DNA of 64,000 bases from Thermomonas hydrothermalis (GTDB lineage Bacteria; Pseudomonadota; Gammaproteobacteria; Xanthomonadales; Xanthomonadaceae): assembly GCF_900129205.1 (NCBI RefSeq), contig NZ_FQUK01000008.1:16920-80919 (forward strand), read 5' to 3'. The notes beneath the pieces are model-generated. The model was given only the letters and a program-made list of their open reading frames with translations. It was not told where the DNA came from and did not search any database. This document shows positions 56,795 to 64,000 of the stretch, one piece after another (the first letter of the stretch is position 1; the number at the start of each line of letters is the position of its first letter). The translations under genes were made by a program, and so were the position numbers.

Positions 56795-59756
56795 CCGGTT
56801 GCAGCGGCCGTAGCGGCCTGAACTTGCCCGCGCCGATCTTGGCGCTGCTGCGCCAGAGGTAATCGCCGGTCAGGTTGATGTGCTCCCAGCCGAGCGGCGA
56901 CAGGTACTGCAACAGGCCGTCATCGACGGCTTGACCGTGGCCACGCAAGGCGTTCGCGGCCCGCTCCAGATAGACCGTGTTCCATAGCACGATGGCCGCC
57001 GTCACCAGGTTGAGGCCGCTGGCCCGGTAGCGCTGCTGCTCGAAGCTGCGGTCGCGGATTTCCCCCAGGCGGTTGAAGAACACGGCGCGGGCCAGCGCGT
57101 TGCGCGCCTCGCCTTTGTTCAGCCCGGCATGCACGCGGCGGCGCAGCTCGACGCTTTGCAGCCAGTCCAGGATGAACAGTGTGCGCTCGATGCGTCCCAG
57201 CTCACGCAGGGCGACGGCCAGGCCGTTCTGGCGCGGGTAGCTGCCAAGCTTCCTGAGCATCAGCGAGGCCGTCGCCGTGCCCTGCTTGATCGAGGTGGCC
57301 ATCCGCAGGATTTCATCCCAATGGGCGCGGACGTGCTTGATGTTGAGCGTGCCGCCGATCATCGGTTTCAACGCCTCGTAGGTGGCATCGCCCTTCGGGA
57401 TGTAGAGCTTGGTGTCGCCCAGGTCACGAATGCGCGGGGCGAAGCGGAAGCCCAGCAGGTGCATCAACGCGAAGACGTGGTCCGTGAACCCTGCCGTGTC
57501 GGTGTAGTGCTCCTCGATCCGCAGGTCGGATTCGTGATACAGCAGGCCGTCGAGCACGTAGGTCGAGTCGCGCACGCCGACGTTCACGACCTTGGTGTGG
57601 AACGGCGCGTACTGGTCGGAGATATGGGTGTAGAACGTCCGCCCTGGGCTGCTGCCGTATTTCGGATTGATGTGGCCGGTGCTCTCGGCCTTGCTGCCGG
57701 TGCGGAAGTTCTGGCCGTCCGACGATGACGTGGTGCCGTCGCCCCAATGCTCGGCGAAGGGATGTCGGAACTGCGCGTTGACCAGCTCGGCCAGTGCCGC
57801 CCCGTAGGTTTCGTCGCGGATGTGCCAGGCTTGCAGCCAGGCCAGCTTGGCGTAGGTCGTGCCGGGGCACGATTCCGCCATCTTGGTCAGGCCCAGGTTG
57901 ATCGCGTCGGCGAGGATCGTGGTCAGCAACAGGTTTTTGTCCTTGGCCAGGTCGCCTGACTTCAGGTGGGCGAAGTGCCGGGTGAAGCCCGTCCATTCGT
58001 CTACCTCCAGCAGCAATTCGGTGATCTTGACGTGCGGTAGGATCATCGCCGTCTGGTCGATCAGGGCCTGTGCGGTATCGGGCACCGCCGCATCGAGCGG
58101 CGTGATCTTCAGGCCCGACTCCGTGATGATGGCGTCCGGCAGCTCGTTGGCCAGCGCCATGCGGTTGACGGTGGCGAGCTGCGTTTCCAGCAGCGTCAGC
58201 CGGTCATGCAGGTACTGGTCGCAATCGGTGGCCACGGCCAGCGGCAATTCGCTGGCCTGCTTGAGGCTGGCGAATTTCGCGGGCGGCACCAGGTAGTCCT
58301 CGAAGTCCTTGAACTGGCGCGAGCCTTGCACCCAGATGTCGCCGGAGCGCAGCGCGTTCTTCAGCTCCGACAGCGCGCACAGTTCGTAGTAGCGCCGGTC
58401 GATGCCGGTGTCGGTCATCACCAGCTTCTGCCAGCGCGGCTTGATGAACTCGGTCGGCGCGTCGGTGGGCACCTTGCGGGCGTTGTCGCTGTTCATGCTG
58501 CGCAGCACCTCGATGGCGTCGAGTACGTCCTTGGCGGCGGGCGCGGCCCGCAACTTGAGCACGTCGAGAAATTCCGGCGCGTAGCGGCGCAGCGTGGCGT
58601 AGCTCTCGCCGATGCGGTGCAGGAAATCGAAGTCCTCGGGTTGCGCGAGCCGCTGCGCTTCGGTGACGCTCTCGGCGAAAGCATCCCAGGACATGACGGC
58701 CTCGATGGCGGCGAACGGATCGCGGCCCGCTTGCTTGGCCTCGATCAGCGCCTGGCCGATGCGCCCGAACAGCCGCACCTTGGCATTGATCGCCTTGCCG
58801 GATGCCTGGAACTGCTGCTGATGCTTGTTCTTGGCGGCATTGAACAGCTTGCCCAGGATGCGGTCATGCAGGTCGATGATTTCGTCGGTGACGGTGGCCA
58901 TGCCCTCGATGGCGAGCGCCACCAGGGTCGCGTAACGCCGCTGCGGCTCGAACTTCGCCAGGTCGGCGGGCGTCATCTGGCCGCCCTCGCGGGCGATCTT
59001 GAGCAGCCGGTTCTGGTGAACCAGCCGCTCGATGCCGGAGGGCAGGTCGAGCGCCTGCCACGCCTTGAGGCGTTCGATGTGTTCCAGCATGTGCCGCGAG
59101 TTCGGTTTGACCGGGGATTGCCGCAGCCAGGCCAGCCACGTCGTCTTGCCGTTGTCGCGGCGCTTGAGCAGATCGTCGAGGCGACGGCGATGCACGTCCG
59201 TCAGCGGCTCAGCCAAGGCGTCGTAGAGACGCCGGTTGGCGCGGGTAATCGCTTCGGCGCTCGCCCGCTCGACGGCGTTGAGGGCGGGCACAATGACCGA
59301 CTGCCGCCGCAGGTGCTCGATCAAGGCTCTGGCCAGCACGATGCCCTTGTCGGTTTGCATGGCCAGCTCGGTCAGCAACTGGACAGCCTGCCGGTAGTGG
59401 CCAATCGTGAACGGCTGGAAGCCGAACACCGTTTGCAGCTCGACCAGGTGCTCGCGTCGGGTCTGCTCACGCTGCCCGTACTCGTCCCAGCTTTCGATGC
59501 CGACCTTGAGCTGGTTGGCGACCAGTCTCAGCAATGGCGGGAACGGTGGCTCATCAGCGCCAAGGATGACGCCGGGAAAGCGCAGGTAGCAGAGCTGCAC
59601 CGCGAAGCCCAGCCGATTGGCCGGGCCGCGCCGCTGCCGGATGATGGAGAGGTCGCTTTCGCTGAACGTGTAGTGACGGATCAACTCATCCTTGGTGTCC
59701 GGCAACGCCAGCAGGCTTTCGCGCTCGGCGGCGGAGAGGATCGAACGGCGGGGCAT
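56790..59756 (-). CDS. tnpA: Tn3-family transposase TnpA (Tn21/Tn501 type)
   Basis: The 988-residue transposase has the same length and near-identical motifs to Tn21 TnpA as I recall it: [20 protein letters not shown] at the N-terminus (DUF4158 region), and the C-terminal DDE_Tnp_Tn3 domain with [57 protein letters not shown] and [18 protein letters not shown]. It ends at the left inverted repeat. It catalyses replicative transposition to cointegrates, which then need the resolvase. It appears intact and is probably functional. Confidence 0.97.
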   Translation of the reverse strand: MPRRSILSAAERESLLALPDTKDELIRHYTFSESDLSIIRQRRGPANRLGFAVQLCYLRFPGVILGADEPPFPPLLRLVANQLKVGIESWDEYGQREQTRREHLVELQTVFGFQPFTIGHYRQAVQLLTELAMQTDKGIVLARALIEHLRRQSVIVPALNAVERASAEAITRANRRLYDALAEPLTDVHRRRLDDLLKRRDNGKTTWLAWLRQSPVKPNSRHMLEHIERLKAWQALDLPSGIERLVHQNRLLKIAREGGQMTPADLAKFEPQRRYATLVALAIEGMATVTDEIIDLHDRILGKLFNAAKNKHQQQFQASGKAINAKVRLFGRIGQALIEAKQAGRDPFAAIEAVMSWDAFAESVTEAQRLAQPEDFDFLHRIGESYATLRRYAPEFLDVLKLRAAPAAKDVLDAIEVLRSMNSDNARKVPTDAPTEFIKPRWQKLVMTDTGIDRRYYELCALSELKNALRSGDIWVQGSRQFKDFEDYLVPPAKFASLKQASELPLAVATDCDQYLHDRLTLLETQLATVNRMALANELPDAIITESGLKITPLDAAVPDTAQALIDQTAMILPHVKITELLLEVDEWTGFTRHFAHLKSGDLAKDKNLLLTTILADAINLGLTKMAESCPGTTYAKLAWLQAWHIRDETYGAALAELVNAQFRHPFAEHWGDGTTSSSDGQNFRTGSKAESTGHINPKYGSSPGRTFYTHISDQYAPFHTKVVNVGVRDSTYVLDGLLYHESDLRIEEHYTDTAGFTDHVFALMHLLGFRFAPRIRDLGDTKLYIPKGDATYEALKPMIGGTLNIKHVRAHWDEILRMATSIKQGTATASLMLRKLGSYPRQNGLAVALRELGRIERTLFILDWLQSVELRRRVHAGLNKGEARNALARAVFFNRLGEIRDRSFEQQRYRASGLNLVTAAIVLWNTVYLERAANALRGHGQAVDDGLLQYLSPLGWEHINLTGDYLWRSSAKIGAGKFRPLRPLQPA

Positions 59757-59914
59757 GCGGTTTCCTTCTTCTTGAAAACGTAGGTTTGTGACAAGCCCGC
59801 CAAGGCAACCGGCGCGGCACGGGAATCAAGGCATTGCGATTCTCGAAAATAGTTTTTGAAATTCTATTCTTGATTGCATATCATCTCAACGAGTTTCGAT
59901 AAGAAAGGATGCGC
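59757..59914. promoter_or_regulatory. AT-rich region between tnpA and mntA (divergent promoters, possible res site)
   Basis: 158 bp separating the leftward tnpA from the rightward mntA. The part at about 59840-59880 is much richer in A/T than the rest and contains imperfect inverted sequences (ATTCTCGAAAATAG, TTTTTGAAATTCTAT). It must hold both promoters. In Tn21 the res site lies by tnpR, which is elsewhere here, so whether res is in this gap cannot be decided. Confidence 0.35.
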
Positions 59915-60205
59915 ATGCGACCGTCTGTTGTGCTTGACATGAAGCGAAGCGCAGTGCGTGAAGCGGTAGGCCGCTTTCGCGCCGCGAACCCGCGCGTCTT
60001 CGGCTCGGTGCTGCATGGCACCGACCGGGATGGCAGCGACCTCGACCTGTTGGTCGATGCGCTGCCCGGTGCCACGTTGTTGGACTTGGGCGATTTGGAA
60101 GAAGAACTGAAATCGCTGCTCGGCGTTGACGTCGATCTGCTGACTCCCGGCGACCTGCCGCCGAAGTTCCGGGCCAAGGTGCTCGCGGAGGCGCAACCGA
60201 TATGA
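59915..60205 (+). CDS. mntA: MntA-like nucleotidyltransferase antitoxin (MNT domain)
   Basis: The 96-residue minimal nucleotidyltransferase has the signature FGSVLHGTDRDGSDLDLLVD (GSx10DxD), which binds the nucleotide and metal. In MntA/HepT modules this protein neutralises the HEPN toxin by adding AMP groups to a conserved tyrosine. I chose the ATG at 59915, seven bases after AGAAAGG; an ATG two codons earlier is too close to that site. It overlaps hepT by 4 nt. Confidence 0.92.
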   Translation: MRPSVVLDMKRSAVREAVGRFRAANPRVFGSVLHGTDRDGSDLDLLVDALPGATLLDLGDLEEELKSLLGVDVDLLTPGDLPPKFRAKVLAEAQPI

Positions 60206-60588
60206 GCGAGAACCGCCTGCCCGATTACCTCGACCACATTCAGCAGGCCGCAACCGATGCGCGCAGCTTCGTGGAAGGGATGGCCAAGGACGACTTCTTG
60301 GCCGACAAGCGCACCCAGCAGGCCGTCATCATGAGCCTGATCGTCATCGGCGAGGCGGCCACAAAGGTGATGGATGGCTACGTCGAGTTCACCCAGGCGC
60401 ATGCCGACGTGCCGTGGCGCAGCATGCGCAATATGCGTAATCGCATGGCTCACGGCTATTTCGACATCAACCTCGATGTGGTGTGGGAGACGGTACAGGA
60501 ATGGCTGCCGGCGTTGCTCCAGCAATTGCCCGCCGTGCGTCAGGATGCCGACGATGAAGACCGTAACGACAAAGGCATGGAGCCATGA
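60202..60588 (+). CDS. hepT: HepT-like ribonuclease toxin (HEPN domain)
   Basis: The 128-residue HEPN (DUF86) protein has the catalytic Rx4HxY motif RNRMAHGY (about residues 74-81), preceded by LIVIGEAATKVM, typical of HepT. HepT cleaves RNA (tRNA 3' ends in studied cases) and is controlled by AMP addition to the motif's Tyr. All motif residues are present, so it should be active. It starts inside mntA (ATGA), the standard antitoxin-first arrangement. Such pairs are known passengers of Tn3-family elements. Confidence 0.92.
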   Translation: MSENRLPDYLDHIQQAATDARSFVEGMAKDDFLADKRTQQAVIMSLIVIGEAATKVMDGYVEFTQAHADVPWRSMRNMRNRMAHGYFDINLDVVWETVQEWLPALLQQLPAVRQDADDEDRNDKGMEP

Positions 60589-60824
60589 CCAATCAAGCCG
60601 CCGATGTTCGGCCCCTCTGGCGTGTTCGATCCCGCGACCTATGAGCCGCGCTCGGGCAAGACCTTCTGGATGGCCGCAACGGACGTGAGTTCGCTGGTGG
60701 GCAAGGAGGCAGCAGCCGACACGCTCATCGGCAACTGCACGACCGCACGACCAGCCTCCCGTTCAAATTCGAGTTAGAACTCATATCCAGCCTGTCTGGG
60801 GGCACTGTGAAAGAGGGATCTCCG
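60589..60824 (+). other. Gap with a 57-codon unassigned ORF
   Basis: 236 bp between hepT and the cupin gene. One ORF at 60604-60777 begins MFGPSGVFDPATYEPRSGKT and looks protein-like at first, then becomes low in pattern, as if it were the start of a gene truncated by rearrangement. The G+C content drops sharply from about 60740, so this is probably a junction between transposon backbone and acquired cargo. Confidence 0.3.
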
Positions 60825-61181
60825 ATGACTGTTGAATCGAGAATATTTTCTGTAGCCGAGTATGTTCAGCCGTCCGAAGGCGAGCCTATTCGTTCCGTTG
60901 TGCTTGAAACCCGAGACTCAATTATCGTGGTTTGGCATGTCCATCCCGGGCAGGAAATTGCGGCTCACATTCATCCTCACGGCCAAGACACGTGGATTGT
61001 TTTGTCGGGAATGGCTGATTACTTTCAGGGCAATGGGATTGTTCGTGCCCTCAGGGAAGGTGAGATAGCCGTGGCAAGACCGGGCCAAGTGCACGGGGCG
61101 CGAAATACAGGTACCGAGCCATTTGTGTTCGTCTCGGTTGTGGCATCAGCCAATGCCGGTTTCGTATTGGCTGAGCGATAG
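60825..61181 (+). CDS. Small single-domain cupin protein
   Basis: The 118-residue protein has the two cupin motifs: HPGQEIAAHIHPHGQDTWIVLSG (HxH plus Gln/Asp in place of the usual Glu) and EIAVARPGQVHGARNTG (second-motif His). It may bind a metal and a small molecule, but no reaction can be assigned. I chose the ATG at 60825, seven bases after AGAGGGA; a GTG at 60807 is in frame. Its G+C content is about 50%, clearly lower than the flanks, which indicates separate acquisition. Confidence 0.8.
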   Translation: MTVESRIFSVAEYVQPSEGEPIRSVVLETRDSIIVVWHVHPGQEIAAHIHPHGQDTWIVLSGMADYFQGNGIVRALREGEIAVARPGQVHGARNTGTEPFVFVSVVASANAGFVLAER

Positions 61182-61435
61182 AGCCCAATCTCTGGAGTTG
61201 GTCCAATGAGCGGTCGGGGAGATAGGTAACAGACATGCAGCGGACACGGCTGCTAAACCAGGTCGCAAACCTCCTTGCGTCGCAGCGTGCCGCAAGCGAC
61301 GCGATCAATCGAATGGGGTCGGCATGAGACTGAACACCATCCAGTTCCCGACCGCGTAGCCGCCTGTCCTGCCGATCAGGTCTTGACCATCGACGCCTGG
61401 GATCAGTCCTGAATGTTCTTGGAGACCACTACGTT
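61182..61435. other. Non-coding gap inside the transposon
   Basis: 254 bp with no convincing ORF. A short frame MRLNTIQFPTA ends after 11 codons. The region should contain the promoter of the four-gene unit that follows and could hold the resolution site, but I see no clear 12-bp inverted repeats of the res type. Confidence 0.3.
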
Positions 61436-61762
61436 ATGAGCCGCAGCCGCCGCAAAACACCCATCGTCGGGCACACGACCTGCGGCAGCGAGCGCGAGGA
61501 CAAGAAGCTCTGGCATCAGCGCTGGCGCACCCGTGAGCGCACGGCGCTGACCAGCGCGTCGCCCGAAGCCCTGAGCGCCCATCTGCCCCTGCTGGAAAAC
61601 CAGGCCAGCAGCGTCTGGTCGATGGGCAAGGATGGCCGCTCCTACTGGCCCGTCAAGCGCCAGGCCGCCACGGCGGATCGCATCGCCAATCACAAGGGAC
61701 GCAACCCGCAAGAACGCGCCTCCCTGAAAAAGCGCCTGCTGCGCAAGTGGATGAGCAAATGA
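61436..61762 (+). CDS. Unknown basic protein, first gene of the resolvase unit
   Basis: The 108-residue, strongly basic protein begins MSRSRRKTPIVGHTTCGSER and ends in an Arg/Lys-rich tail (ASLKKRLLRKWMSK). No signal peptide or membrane segment is seen. The basic ends would suit binding to nucleic acid, but I do not recognise a family. Its stop overlaps the start of the next gene (ATGA). Confidence 0.65.
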   Translation: MSRSRRKTPIVGHTTCGSEREDKKLWHQRWRTRERTALTSASPEALSAHLPLLENQASSVWSMGKDGRSYWPVKRQAATADRIANHKGRNPQERASLKKRLLRKWMSK

Positions 61763-62259
61763 AGCTCTCCTTCCATCAGCACATTGCGCTGTTCTGGATG
61801 ATCGGTGCTCCGGGCGTCTTCGCGCCCGTGATCGAGAACGCCAAGCGGCCCGATGCCGGCGCCGTCATGGCGTGGGGTGTCGCGATCGTGGCGGTGATGA
61901 TCCTCTTCACCCCTTTGCTGCTGCGCTGTCCACCATTCCGGCGCTGGTATGGCCGGACGGATGCGCTGTCGGAGCGGCAGCGCCAGGCGCTTGCCGAGCG
62001 CGGCCTGCGCCGCTACTACCAGACCGCTTTCGATGACGGCTACGTGCCCCGCGTGATGCCCTACGTGTGGCGCATCATCTGGACGGTCGGCGGGTTGATG
62101 GCTGTGACCGCCGTACTGCCTACCAACACCGGACGGCCAGCCTTCGATGCCTTGGTGGTCTTCTCGACCTGGTATCCGATAGGCGTGATGCTGCTGGTTT
62201 TCGCGTCGAGGCCCCTTGGCCGGTTGATTCGCCAAAGAGCACAGGAGCGGCGGAAATGA
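61759..62259 (+). CDS. Unknown four-helix membrane protein, second gene of the resolvase unit
   Basis: The 166-residue protein has about four hydrophobic segments (near residues 8-25, 33-52, 103-120 and 130-150) and basic loops (RRWYGRTDALSERQRQALAE between helices 2 and 3; RQRAQERRK at the end). I recognise no family. I chose the ATG at 61759 that overlaps the previous stop codon; a GTG at 61747 is also in frame. It overlaps the next gene by 4 nt. Confidence 0.65.
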   Translation: MKLSFHQHIALFWMIGAPGVFAPVIENAKRPDAGAVMAWGVAIVAVMILFTPLLLRCPPFRRWYGRTDALSERQRQALAERGLRRYYQTAFDDGYVPRVMPYVWRIIWTVGGLMAVTAVLPTNTGRPAFDALVVFSTWYPIGVMLLVFASRPLGRLIRQRAQERRK

Positions 62260-62627
62260 GCACGTCAACCATCGAGGCGCTGGCCAGCGCCTGGGCAAGG
62301 ATTGCCGAGGAAGCGGAATTCCCCGCTGACTACGAGGGGACTGCCACACCACAAGCGCATCGGGCTAGCGAAGCTATTCAGGAGCAGATTCGGGAGCGCA
62401 TCGTCGCCACCAACGACATGCGGCTGTTCAGCCTGCTGCACCTGCTGGGTCAGGCGTCGCTGCGCATGGAGCAAGCGCTGTGGCCGGAGGATTACGAGCG
62501 GATGACGCGCGAGGTTGAGGAAGCCCTGCGGCAAGCCACCGACGCCAACGCCAGATCGTACACCCACGAAGAAGTGATGCAGGCGATGCAGGAACGCATC
62601 GACCGGGCGCGAGACAAGCCATGTTGA
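62256..62627 (+). CDS. Unknown helical protein, third gene of the resolvase unit
   Basis: The 123-residue acidic, helical protein ends ARSYTHEEVMQAMQERIDRARDKPC. The THEEVM...I segment resembles the C-terminal part of some ParD/RelB-type antitoxins, but the DNA-binding N-terminus is not recognisable and no ParE/RelE toxin follows. The next gene is the resolvase, whose ATG lies inside this gene's end (7-nt overlap). Function unknown. Confidence 0.6.
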   Translation: MSTSTIEALASAWARIAEEAEFPADYEGTATPQAHRASEAIQEQIRERIVATNDMRLFSLLHLLGQASLRMEQALWPEDYERMTREVEEALRQATDANARSYTHEEVMQAMQERIDRARDKPC

Positions 62628-63178
62628 TTGGCTATGCGCGCGTCTCGACGCAGGATCAGAACCTGGAGCTGCAACGCGAAGCCTTGAGCAAGGCCGGATG
62701 TAAAAAGGTCTTCGAGGACAAGGTGAGTGGCACGCGGGCAGACCGGCCTGGCTTGGCCAAGACGCTCGAAATGCTGCGCGAAGGCGATACTTTGGTCGTC
62801 TGGAAGCTCGACCGGCTGGGCCGGTCGGTCAAGCAACTGGTCGATCTGGTCGGCGATCTGCACAAGCACGGTGTCCAGTTCAGGAGCCTCACCGACTCCA
62901 TCGACACCGGCACACCATCCGGGCGGTTCTTCTTCCACGTCATGGCGAGCCTTGCCGAAATGGAGCGCGAGCTGACCGTCGAGCGCACCCGCGCCGGGCT
63001 GGAAGTCGCCAAGCAGCTCGGCCGCAAAGGCGGCCGCAAGCCGAAGATGACCGACAGCAAGATCGAGTCGGCCAAGAAGCTGCTGGCCAGCGGGGTGCCG
63101 CCCAAGGACGTGGCCAAGAACCTCGGCGTGTCCATTCCGACGCTGTACCGCTGGGTGCCAGCCTCCACGCACGCTTAG
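62621..63178 (+). CDS. tnpR: Serine resolvase/recombinase TnpR
   Basis: The 185-residue small serine recombinase has the catalytic Ser in MLIGYARVSTQDQNLELQRE, the Arg-rich LVVWKLDRLGRSVKQLVDLV, GRFFFHVMASLAEMERELTVERTRAGL, and a C-terminal helix-turn-helix (VPPKDVAKNLGVSIPTLYRW). It should resolve cointegrates at a res site. It differs clearly from Tn21 TnpR in sequence and position: it lies at the right tip of the element, pointing outwards, 2.9 kb from tnpA. Its stop codon is inside the right inverted repeat. Confidence 0.93.
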   Translation: MLIGYARVSTQDQNLELQREALSKAGCKKVFEDKVSGTRADRPGLAKTLEMLREGDTLVVWKLDRLGRSVKQLVDLVGDLHKHGVQFRSLTDSIDTGTPSGRFFFHVMASLAEMERELTVERTRAGLEVAKQLGRKGGRKPKMTDSKIESAKKLLASGVPPKDVAKNLGVSIPTLYRWVPASTHA

Positions 63179-63211
63179 CGTGCTTTATTTTCCGTTTTCT
63201 GAGACGACCCC
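63174..63211 (-). repeat. Right 38-bp terminal inverted repeat of the transposon
   Basis: Exact inverted copy (38 of 38) of the left end at 56757-56794; the last base of the element is 63211. Confidence 0.97.
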
Positions 63212-63216
63212 TGATA
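63212..63216. repeat. Target-site duplication TGATA, right copy
   Basis: TGATA directly follows the right inverted repeat and matches 56752-56756. Confidence 0.95.
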
Positions 63217-63674
63217 CGCCGGTTGATCGGGTTGAGCGGGTTTTGCTTGTCGAACAGCACCGCAGGCCCATAGCCCACGATCCGCAACACCTTATCCGGT
63301 GCCATGCCGCCTTCCAGCAGGGTGCGACGCGCAGCATTGGCCCGGTCCGTACTCAGCTCCCAGTTGCTGTAACCGATTCTGGACGCATATTGAGCAGTAT
63401 CGGTGTGGCCGGTGATGGTGATGTGGTTGGGCACCCGGTTGATGTACTGGGCAAGCTCACGCAGGATGCCGACGGTATAGGGCATCAGCTTTGCGCCACC
63501 GAGATCGAACATTGGGCGGTTCTGTTTGTCCACGATCTGGATGCGCAGACCTTCAGGCGTGATGTCCAGTAGTAACTGGTCTTTGAACGGCTCCAGCGCC
63601 TGGCTCTTGGCGATCGCCTCTTGCAGCTCCTGCATCAGCTGTTCCAGGCGCTTTTTCTCGGCTCCATCGCGTCT
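63212..63674 (-). pseudogene. motB: motB, OmpA-like domain fragment between the transposon and an ISL3 element
   Basis: This fragment encodes most of the periplasmic peptidoglycan-binding domain of the flagellar stator protein MotB: EKKRLEQLMQELQEAIAKSQ, FKDQLLLDITPEGLRIQIVD, HITITGHTDTAQYASRIGYS and NWELSTDRANAARRTLLEGG, ending NPINRRI at the insertion. The N-terminal part with the membrane helix and the proton-carrying Asp is absent. The open frame upstream (from about 63675) turns into sequence antisense to the transposase start. The exact left boundary is uncertain. Confidence 0.85.
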
Positions 63675-63713
63675 GGTGTGGAACGGGCCGCCGGATGATG
63701 TCAGCCTTGGCGG

Positions 63714-64000
63714 ATGCAAGAACAACTCTTCACCCAGGCTTTGGGGCTGACGCCGCCGTGGGCGGTAGACAGCGTGTCGTTTCGTCCGGATGAGGGGGCG
63801 ATCCACTTCGAGGTGTCGTGCGATACGGCCCGGCTGGCCTGTCCGGTCTGCGGGGCGGCGGACCAGCCGGTGCACGACCGGGTGGAGCGCACCTGGCAGC
63901 ATCTGCACTTCTTCCAGTTCAAGGCCTTCATCCACTGCCGGGTGCCGCGCGTGGCCTGCCGCGAGTGCGGCAAGACCTCGCAGGCGCCGGTGCCGTGGGC
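63714..64000 (+). CDS. ISL3-family transposase, N-terminal part (runs off the window)
   Basis: 95 codons of an open frame from ATG 63714 to the window end. The N-terminus, MQEQLFTQALGLTPPWAVDS, then a zinc-finger-like region with CPVCGAAD and CRVPRVACRECGKTS and the HLHFFQFKAFIHC segment, is the recognisable start of ISL3-family transposases. The DDE part lies beyond the window. The terminal inverted repeat of the element should lie between about 63640 and 63713 but could not be identified. Confidence 0.8.
   Translation, partial: MQEQLFTQALGLTPPWAVDSVSFRPDEGAIHFEVSCDTARLACPVCGAADQPVHDRVERTWQHLHFFQFKAFIHCRVPRVACRECGKTSQAPVPW

Larger units (their letters stand above)
56757..63211. mobile_element. 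Tn21-subgroup Tn3-family transposon (6455 bp) with MntA/HepT module
   Basis: Complete element bounded by identical 38-bp inverted repeats and a 5-bp duplication. Contents from left to right: tnpA (leftward), mntA-hepT, a short unassigned ORF, a cupin gene, three unknown genes and tnpR (all rightward). The terminal repeats and TnpA are of Tn21/Tn501 type, but the resolvase is different and sits at the far right end. No antibiotic, mercury or integron cargo is present. It interrupts motB. Confidence 0.95.

Noticed and set aside
58206..59783. 525-codon rightward open frame over tnpA
   Set aside because: Antisense shadow of the transposase gene.
62256..62627. Third unknown transposon gene as a ParD antitoxin
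   Set aside because: Only a short C-terminal segment resembles such antitoxins; there is no recognisable DNA-binding domain and no ParE/RelE toxin next to it.

Overview
The window comes from a GC-rich gammaproteobacterium of the Xanthomonadaceae/Lysobacteraceae type (Xanthomonas, Stenotrophomonas, Thermomonas relatives). The strongest evidence is the arginine cluster at 49.4-56.6 kb. It encodes N-acetylornithine carbamoyltransferase, an N-acetylcitrulline-type deacetylase and a fused N-acetylglutamate synthase/kinase, a combination typical of this family. A FimX-type degenerate c-di-GMP receptor, an Oar-like TonB receptor and a DksA with a long lysine/alanine-rich tail and an incomplete zinc finger fit the same group.

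Layout: 1-5.2 kb is a leftward block of corA (partial), a DUF4105 protein, corC, ybeY, phoH and miaB. 5.4-10.3 kb runs rightward with a lytic transglycosylase, the cytochrome bc1 operon and sspAB. 10.3-16.1 kb holds DUF3301-nadC-Trm112-like (leftward), purEK, sodB, grxD, a YciK-like SDR and a MarC protein. 16.2-24.4 kb holds an Oar-like receptor, ppnN, a LytS/AlgZ-type histidine kinase, rluF, a cold-shock gene and a lipoprotein. 24.4-34.5 kb holds a Dcp-type peptidase, gpx, ferredoxin-NADP reductase, fumarase, two related SpoIIAA/STAS-like proteins, an acetoacetyl-CoA reductase, gluQ and htpX. 34.6-49.4 kb holds fimX, the divergent epmB/efp pair, mtaD-ubiG-gph with a squalene-synthase-like protein, folE2, yidD with an M23 peptidase, dksA, an MFS transporter, sufE and cysS.

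The arginine genes argF', argG, argE', argBA, argC and argH form one tightly packed transcription unit. It is preceded by a 33-codon arginine-rich ORF, a possible antiterminator strand overlapping its stop codon, and a strong intrinsic terminator just before argF'. This has the layout of a ribosome-mediated arginine attenuator and is the most interesting regulatory candidate in the window.

From 56.75 to 63.21 kb an intact Tn21-subgroup Tn3-family transposon (6455 bp, perfect 38-bp inverted repeats, 5-bp target duplication TGATA) has inserted into motB, whose two halves rejoin in frame across it. It carries a Tn21-like tnpA, an MntA/HepT (MNT/HEPN) toxin-antitoxin pair, a low-GC cupin gene, and three unknown genes translationally coupled to an atypically placed serine resolvase. 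On the other side of the motB fragment lies the start of an ISL3-family transposase that runs off the window. No tRNA, rRNA or CRISPR array was seen, and no gene-free stretch exceeds 300 bases.
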